From positions 1 to 46,599 of the forward strand of contig JBCDCP010000003.1 in the NCBI GenBank assembly GCA_039181495.1: DNA of 46,599 nucleotides, given 5' to 3'. Source of the stretch: JBCDCP01 sp039181495. Lineage in GTDB: Bacteria; Pseudomonadota; Alphaproteobacteria; Rhizobiales; Tepidamorphaceae. The notes beneath the pieces were generated by a model. It saw only the letters and a list, made by a program, of their open reading frames with translations. It was not told where the DNA came from and searched no databases. The translations under genes were made by a program, and so were the position numbers. Below, in pieces: positions 42,396-46,599 of this stretch (its first letter is position 1; each line of letters opens with the position of its first letter).

Positions 42396-42874
42396 TCTTT
42401 GCCTGCGTCGCGCCGTTCGACAAAGATCGTCGCATCGAAAGCGTAGACCAGTTCGCCGTGCTGGTTGAAGCCCTCATTGTGCTGCGTCAGCAGCCCCCAT
42501 TGCGGGCGTGAACGTGACTCGCGCTTACTCATCACGGTCGATGTGAACCGGATTGTGTCGCCCGCATAAACGGGCCGCTTCCACACCAGATTCTCAAAAC
42601 CGGGTGCGGGTCCAATCCGTGCAGGCCGTTCGCCCCGTGCGACCGCTTCGTTGGCGAGACGGGCTTGAGTATCAACCATCTTCCGCATCCAGACCGACGC
42701 TGTGTGCCAGCCGCTGGCACAGAGCTGGCCGAAATGGGTCTGGGCTGCCTTTTCGTGGGAAAGGTGGAAGTCCTGTGGGTCGTAGGCGCGTGCAAAGCGC
42801 AGCATGTCCTCCTCGGTGAAGATATGTTCACCCAGCTCCAACGTCGCACCAATGGGGATGTCTTCAAAAAACAT
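42392..42874 (-). CDS. MaoC-family dehydratase (copy 1)
   Basis: This 160-residue hot-dog-fold protein has the MaoC pattern FTEEDMLRFARAYDPQDFHLS followed by FGQLCASGWHTASVWMRKM. The catalytic Asp and His of enoyl-CoA hydratases (D-x-x-x-x-H) are in DPQDFH. The substrate is unknown. It follows a second maoC by 11 bases; the two are only moderately similar and may form a heterodimer. Confidence 0.85.
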   Translation of the reverse strand: MFFEDIPIGATLELGEHIFTEEDMLRFARAYDPQDFHLSHEKAAQTHFGQLCASGWHTASVWMRKMVDTQARLANEAVARGERPARIGPAPGFENLVWKRPVYAGDTIRFTSTVMSKRESRSRPQWGLLTQHNEGFNQHGELVYAFDATIFVERRDAGKD

Positions 42875-42885
42875 GGTCAGACCGC

Positions 42886-43389
42886 CTACACGTCGTCGGG
42901 CTCACGCAGCAGGATCATGATCGGTTGAACACAGTTCACCTTCACAGTTCCATGCTGATCGCGGAGCTGTAGCTCGAAGCGCACCATGCCGCGGTCAGGG
43001 CGGCTGTTCATGACCCGCCTGTCGAGCACCTTCCAGTGGAAGCTGAATGCATCGCCGGGGCGTAAGGGAACGAGCCATTCGACCTTGTCGCAGCCTGGCG
43101 CCCCCTGACCGGGCGCCTTGCCGATCAGATTGTCATGCAGCATGCGCATCAGAATGGCGCAGCCATGCCAACCTGATGCGGCCAGTCCTCCCAGCATGCT
43201 TCGGCTGGCTGCGGCTTCATCGAGATGCATCGGTTGAGGATCAAATTCTGCCGCATAGGCGATCAACTCCTCGCGGGTCAGCAGATAGCTGTCCTCAGGA
43301 GCAGAGCGTCCGGTCCGTCCCGGTTCGAAATCTTCGTACCACCACTCAACCGGGCGTGTATGTCGCGGTTTGTCTTTTTCGGCAGCCAT
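42886..43389 (-). CDS. MaoC-family dehydratase (copy 2)
   Basis: This 167-residue MaoC-like protein has LTREELIAYAAEFDPQPMHLD and LGGLAASGWHGCAILMRML, with catalytic-type Asp and His in DPQPMH. The start directly follows the ychF stop. Together with copy 1 it forms the tail of the rplY-pth-ychF cluster, an order common in alphaproteobacteria. Its biological role is not known. Confidence 0.86.
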   Translation of the reverse strand: MAAEKDKPRHTRPVEWWYEDFEPGRTGRSAPEDSYLLTREELIAYAAEFDPQPMHLDEAAASRSMLGGLAASGWHGCAILMRMLHDNLIGKAPGQGAPGCDKVEWLVPLRPGDAFSFHWKVLDRRVMNSRPDRGMVRFELQLRDQHGTVKVNCVQPIMILLREPDDV

Positions 43390-44487
43390 CTAATTCGCAG
43401 AGCGGAAATGCATCACATCACCGTCCTGCACGATGTACTCCTTGCCTTCAAGCCGCATCTTGCCGGCATCCTTTGCCGGTGTTTCGCCGCCCAGAGCAAC
43501 GTAGTCGTCGTAGCTTATCGTCTCGGCCCGAATGAAGCCCTTTTCGAAGTCGGTGTGAATGACACCAGCGGCCTGCGGTGCCGGTGTGCCCGTGGTCACG
43601 GTCCAGGCACGCGCTTCCTTGGGGCCGGCAGTGAAGTAGGTAATCAGCCCGAGCAGGTCGTAGCCAGCCCGGATCAGCCGGTTCAGACCCGGCTCTTCCA
43701 GCCCGAGTGTCTCAAGGAAGTCGGCCCGGTCCTCGATCGGCATCAGCGCGATCTCGGCTTCGATCTTGGCCGAAATGACGACGACTTTTGCGTCTTCTGC
43801 GGCTGCCTTTTGCTCGACCTCTTTTGACAAGGCGTTGCCCGTGGCGGCGTCTTCCTCGTCGACGTTGCAGACATAGAGCACGGGCTTTGCGGTGAGCAGA
43901 TTGAGCGCTCTGAACGCTTTCTCCTCGTCCTTGCCACGTTCGGTCAGCCTTGCCGGTTTTCCGTCGCGCAGGAGGGGCAGGACCCGGTTGATCAGTTCAA
44001 GGGTTGCCTTGGCTTCCTTGTCCTGGCCCTTCGCCTTCTTGTCGAGACCCGGCACGCGCTTCTCAAGGCTTTCAAGGTCGGCGAGCATGAGCTCTGTCTC
44101 AATGGTCTCGGCATCCGCCATCGGATCGACCCGACCGTCGACATGGGTGACGTTTTCGTCCTCAAAGCAGCGGAGAACAAATGCGATGGCATCGACTTCG
44201 CGAATGTGGCCGAGAAACTGGTTGCCGAGGCCTTCGCCTTGTGACGCGCCGCGGACGAGGCCGGCGATATCGACAAAGGTGAGACGGGTCGGGATTGTTT
44301 CGGCCGACTTGGCAATTTCAGCAAGCGCGTTCAGGCGAGGATCCGGTACGGCCACCTCACCGACATTGGGCTCGATGGTGCAGAACGGGTAGTTCTCCGC
44401 TTGAGCCGCTGCTGTTTCGGTGAGCGCGTTGAACAGGGTGGATTTGCCCACATTGGGCAGACCGACAATGCCGCACTGAAATCCCAT
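43390..44487 (-). CDS. ychF: YchF/OLA1 ribosome-associated ATPase
   Basis: This 365-residue TRAFAC NTPase has the P-loop GLPNVGKST (residues about 9-17), the G3 block DIAGLVRGASQGEGLGNQF, and a C-terminal TGS domain (HTDFEKGFIRAETISYDDY). YchF hydrolyses ATP, associates with ribosomes and responds to redox stress. It lies between pth and maoC in one operon. Confidence 0.96.
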   Translation of the reverse strand: MGFQCGIVGLPNVGKSTLFNALTETAAAQAENYPFCTIEPNVGEVAVPDPRLNALAEIAKSAETIPTRLTFVDIAGLVRGASQGEGLGNQFLGHIREVDAIAFVLRCFEDENVTHVDGRVDPMADAETIETELMLADLESLEKRVPGLDKKAKGQDKEAKATLELINRVLPLLRDGKPARLTERGKDEEKAFRALNLLTAKPVLYVCNVDEEDAATGNALSKEVEQKAAAEDAKVVVISAKIEAEIALMPIEDRADFLETLGLEEPGLNRLIRAGYDLLGLITYFTAGPKEARAWTVTTGTPAPQAAGVIHTDFEKGFIRAETISYDDYVALGGETPAKDAGKMRLEGKEYIVQDGDVMHFRSAN

Positions 44488-44492
44488 GGTCT

Positions 44493-45116
44493 CTACTCGT
44501 TCTCGTGTTCGCTAGGCCGGCCGCGTGCCGGTAAGCCTTCGGGGAAGACGGTGCGGACGGCTTCGGCAATCCGGGTCATGAAGCGGCCGTCATCGCCTGT
44601 GACGAGTTCACCAGCTGCATCGCCCATGGCATCGAGCATTGCGATCAGCCAGTCGCGGTCTGCCTTGGCGAAGTCCCCAAGCACCCACGGACTTACGGCG
44701 TCCTTGTGGCCGGGGTGGCCGATGCCGATGCGCACTCGTTTGAAGTCTGGGCCCAGATGGGCTGCCAGTGACCGTAGTCCATTGTGTCCGGCCAGCCCGC
44801 CGCCGGTCTTCACGCGTACCTTGCCTGGCGCCAGATCAAGCTCGTCATGGAACACGACGATGTCTTCGACGGCTAATCCAAAGAAGTCCATCGCCTGACG
44901 CACCGAGCGGCCGGACTCGTTCATGTAGGTCTCGGGCTTGAGCAGCCGCACCTTGGCCGAACCGATCCGACCTTCAGCCAGCGACCCGGAGAACTTTGAC
45001 CGCCATGGCGAGATCGCATTGCGATGAGCGATGGTTTCCACCGCCATATAGCCGACATTATGCCGGTTGAGCCGGTAGCGGTCTCCCGGATTGCCAAGAC
45101 CGACCAGCAGCGTCAC
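44493..45116 (-). CDS. pth: Peptidyl-tRNA hydrolase
   Basis: This 207-residue enzyme frees tRNA from drop-off peptidyl-tRNAs. It shows VGLGNPGDRY, the catalytic histidine in LNRHNVGYM, LKPETYMNESG, and FHDELDLAPGKVRVKTGGGLAGHNGLRS in outline. Start is GTG with GGAG seven bases upstream. It lies between rplY and ychF, with five bases to the next start. Confidence 0.96.
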   Translation of the reverse strand: MTLLVGLGNPGDRYRLNRHNVGYMAVETIAHRNAISPWRSKFSGSLAEGRIGSAKVRLLKPETYMNESGRSVRQAMDFFGLAVEDIVVFHDELDLAPGKVRVKTGGGLAGHNGLRSLAAHLGPDFKRVRIGIGHPGHKDAVSPWVLGDFAKADRDWLIAMLDAMGDAAGELVTGDDGRFMTRIAEAVRTVFPEGLPARGRPSEHENE

Positions 45117-45184
45117 GGCTCAGCTCCACAGATGTCGCAGGAGGACGGCGCGGCGAGGCTGCAAACAACCCCGCCACGGACCAA

Positions 45185-45847
45185 TCACTCTTCCTCTGCG
45201 TCCTCGTCATCCGAGACGGTCGGCACATCGCCGGCTTCGGTCTCTTCTTCGCCCTCGTCCTCGGCCTCATCGGATTTGAGACCCGCAGGTGCGGCGATGG
45301 TGGCGATGGTGAAGTCGCGGTCGGTGATCGTTGGCGTTGCGCCCTCGGGAAGGCTTACAGCGGAGATGTGCAGCGAGTCGCCCAGTTCGGCAGTGGCAAG
45401 GTCAAGGTCGATCGCGTCGGGGATCTTGTCCGCCGGAACGTCGAGTTCGACCTCGTGGCGCACCACGTTGAGCACGCCGCCCTGCTTGATGCCGGGGCAG
45501 GTTTCCTGATTGAGGAAGTTGACCGGCACCGCAACAGTGATGCTGGCACCCTTGGCGAGGCGCAGAAAGTCGATGTGGATGGGCCGATCCTTGACCGGGT
45601 GCACCGCGACGTCACGGGGCAGGGCGCGGGTCTTGTGGCCATCAACATCAATTTCGTAGATCGTGGTAAAAAAGTGGCCGGAGCTAAGCTGTCGTTCTAC
45701 CTCGCGGACGGGCAGTGCGATGGGCGCAGGGGGCTTCTTGTCACCATAGATGACGGCAGGCACAAGGCCTTCGCGGCGTGCTGCGCGGGCGGCCCCCTTG
45801 CCGACCTTCTCGCGCGCCACCGCCTTGAGTTCGACGGTCTCGGACAT
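45185..45847 (-). CDS. rplY: 50S ribosomal protein L25/Ctc, long form
   Basis: This 220-residue Ctc-type L25 binds 5S rRNA. The N-terminal L25 domain has REKVGKGAARAARREGLVPAVIYG and KDRPIHIDFLRL; a second beta domain follows; the C-terminus is a highly acidic tail (DEGEEETEAGDVP and SDDEDAEEE). AAAGGAAAACCA precedes the ATG. It heads the rplY-pth-ychF-maoC-maoC operon. Confidence 0.95.
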   Translation of the reverse strand: MSETVELKAVAREKVGKGAARAARREGLVPAVIYGDKKPPAPIALPVREVERQLSSGHFFTTIYEIDVDGHKTRALPRDVAVHPVKDRPIHIDFLRLAKGASITVAVPVNFLNQETCPGIKQGGVLNVVRHEVELDVPADKIPDAIDLDLATAELGDSLHISAVSLPEGATPTITDRDFTIATIAAPAGLKSDEAEDEGEEETEAGDVPTVSDDEDAEEE

Positions 45848-46106
45848 TGGTTTTCCTTTCCAGAAACAACAGCGCCGGCCATCCCGACCGGCGTCTCACG
45901 CGGGTTCCTCCAGGGGTGCAAGTCCGCGTGAAGCGGCGCTTATACGGTCTTCGAGGGTTTTTGCCAAGCGGCTGGCAGTGTCCAGCCGTTGACCCTCGTT
46001 CTTTCAGCCGCTCTAGATGCTCGTCGGTTGGAACGAAACCACGCTTGCAACGGGTTTTTGCGCCCACCACGCCCGATCGATCCGTCAGTTCAAGCAAGGA
46101 TTGGAC

Positions 46107-46599
46107 ATGTCACGCTACAACGACCTGCTGACCCGCCTGCGCGACGGTGAACTCATAATGATCGATGGCGGAACGGGTACCGAAGTGGAGCGCCGCGGGG
46201 TCCCGCAACTCGAAAACGCATGGAACGGCGGTGGCGCGTTGAGCCACCCGGACATCGTGCGCGGCATTCATGAAGACTACATCCGCCATGGTGCCGAGAT
46301 CGTCATATCCAACACGTTCGCTACCTCGCGGAACCTGATGGAGGATGCCGGTGTTCCGGACCTCTTCGAAGCCTACAATCGACGTGGAGTGGAACTGGCC
46401 TGCGAGGCACGTGATGCTGTCGGACGGCCGAATGTGCTTGTTGCCGGCGGAATTTCGCATTGGTCCTTCTCCGGGCGGCTTCCGTCCCTCGCTGCATTGA
46501 AGGAGGGTGCCTCCGAGCAGGCCGGCATCATGAAGCGCGCCGGGGTCGATCTGATCATGCTCGAAATGATGATCGATGTTCCGCGCATGCTGGCCGTGC
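46107..46599 (+). CDS. Homocysteine S-methyltransferase-family protein (partial, runs off end)
   Basis: The first 164 residues are present. The start MSRYNDLLTRLRDGEL leads into IMIDGGTGTEVERRG, the N-terminal signature of the homocysteine S-methyltransferase barrel, then IVISNTFATSRNL. AAGGA sits six bases before the ATG. The zinc-binding cysteines lie beyond the window. It may methylate homocysteine or use a related thiol; members near methylamine or betaine genes have other donors. No neighbour indicates the donor. Confidence 0.85.
   Translation, partial: MSRYNDLLTRLRDGELIMIDGGTGTEVERRGVPQLENAWNGGGALSHPDIVRGIHEDYIRHGAEIVISNTFATSRNLMEDAGVPDLFEAYNRRGVELACEARDAVGRPNVLVAGGISHWSFSGRLPSLAALKEGASEQAGIMKRAGVDLIMLEMMIDVPRMLAV

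Noticed and set aside
1..46599. CRISPR arrays, insertion sequences or rRNA genes
   Set aside because: No regularly spaced repeats, transposase-like proteins, terminal inverted repeats with target duplications, or rRNA-like sequence were seen.

Overview
The window looks like chromosomal DNA of a GC-rich alphaproteobacterium. Supporting this are a three-gene petABC cytochrome bc1 operon beside trmL, mtnP and apt; an rplY-pth-ychF-maoC cluster; a moxR-DUF58-DUF4159 membrane cluster; oxygen-dependent hemF; bluB; a TRAP transporter; and an AcuI-type acrylyl-CoA reductase. The last two are common in marine members, but I cannot name the genus. About 50 protein genes are supported. I found no rRNA, intact tRNA, transposase, integrase or CRISPR array.

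Layout. (1) 335-6922: a tightly spaced catabolic operon of TRAP transporter (DctP-DctQ-DctM), amidase, small membrane protein, D-2-hydroxyacid dehydrogenase and beta-hydroxyacid dehydrogenase, preceded by a long perfect palindrome. (2) 6923-7595: a gene-poor gap with a tRNA 3'-end-like remnant and a 70-residue peptide gene carrying a double-glycine leader motif. (3) 7596-16773: an oxidative, thiol and detoxification neighbourhood with an LhgO-like flavoenzyme, a phosphodiesterase, an FMO-OsmC-methyltransferase operon, a second OsmC, a YeiH-type exporter, a long DUF1127 protein, a carboxymuconolactone decarboxylase-like protein and a Tat-exported DsbA-like protein. Two divergent promoter regions here share a nearly identical 23-base palindromic site. 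(4) 16903-18826: acuI, then bacterioferritin with its ferredoxin. (5) 19194-25615: a tail-anchored acidic protein, a phosphoesterase, a Nudix protein, and an azoR-ghrA quinone/azo-reductase pair divergent from a LysR regulator. (6) 25641-32564: moxR, DUF58, DUF4159 and a large membrane protein. (7) 32854-46599: housekeeping genes (CoA-pyrophosphatase-like Nudix, CCA-adding enzyme, hemF, trmL, petABC, mtnP, apt, bluB, two maoC, ychF, pth, rplY) and the start of a homocysteine S-methyltransferase-family gene cut by the window end.

The strongest leads for something not yet described are the orphan double-glycine leader peptide in the gap at 7.2 kb, and the shared palindromic operator that ties OsmC/YeiH to DUF1127/CMD as a candidate small regulon. 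Much of the rest is recognisable core or common accessory alphaproteobacterial content.
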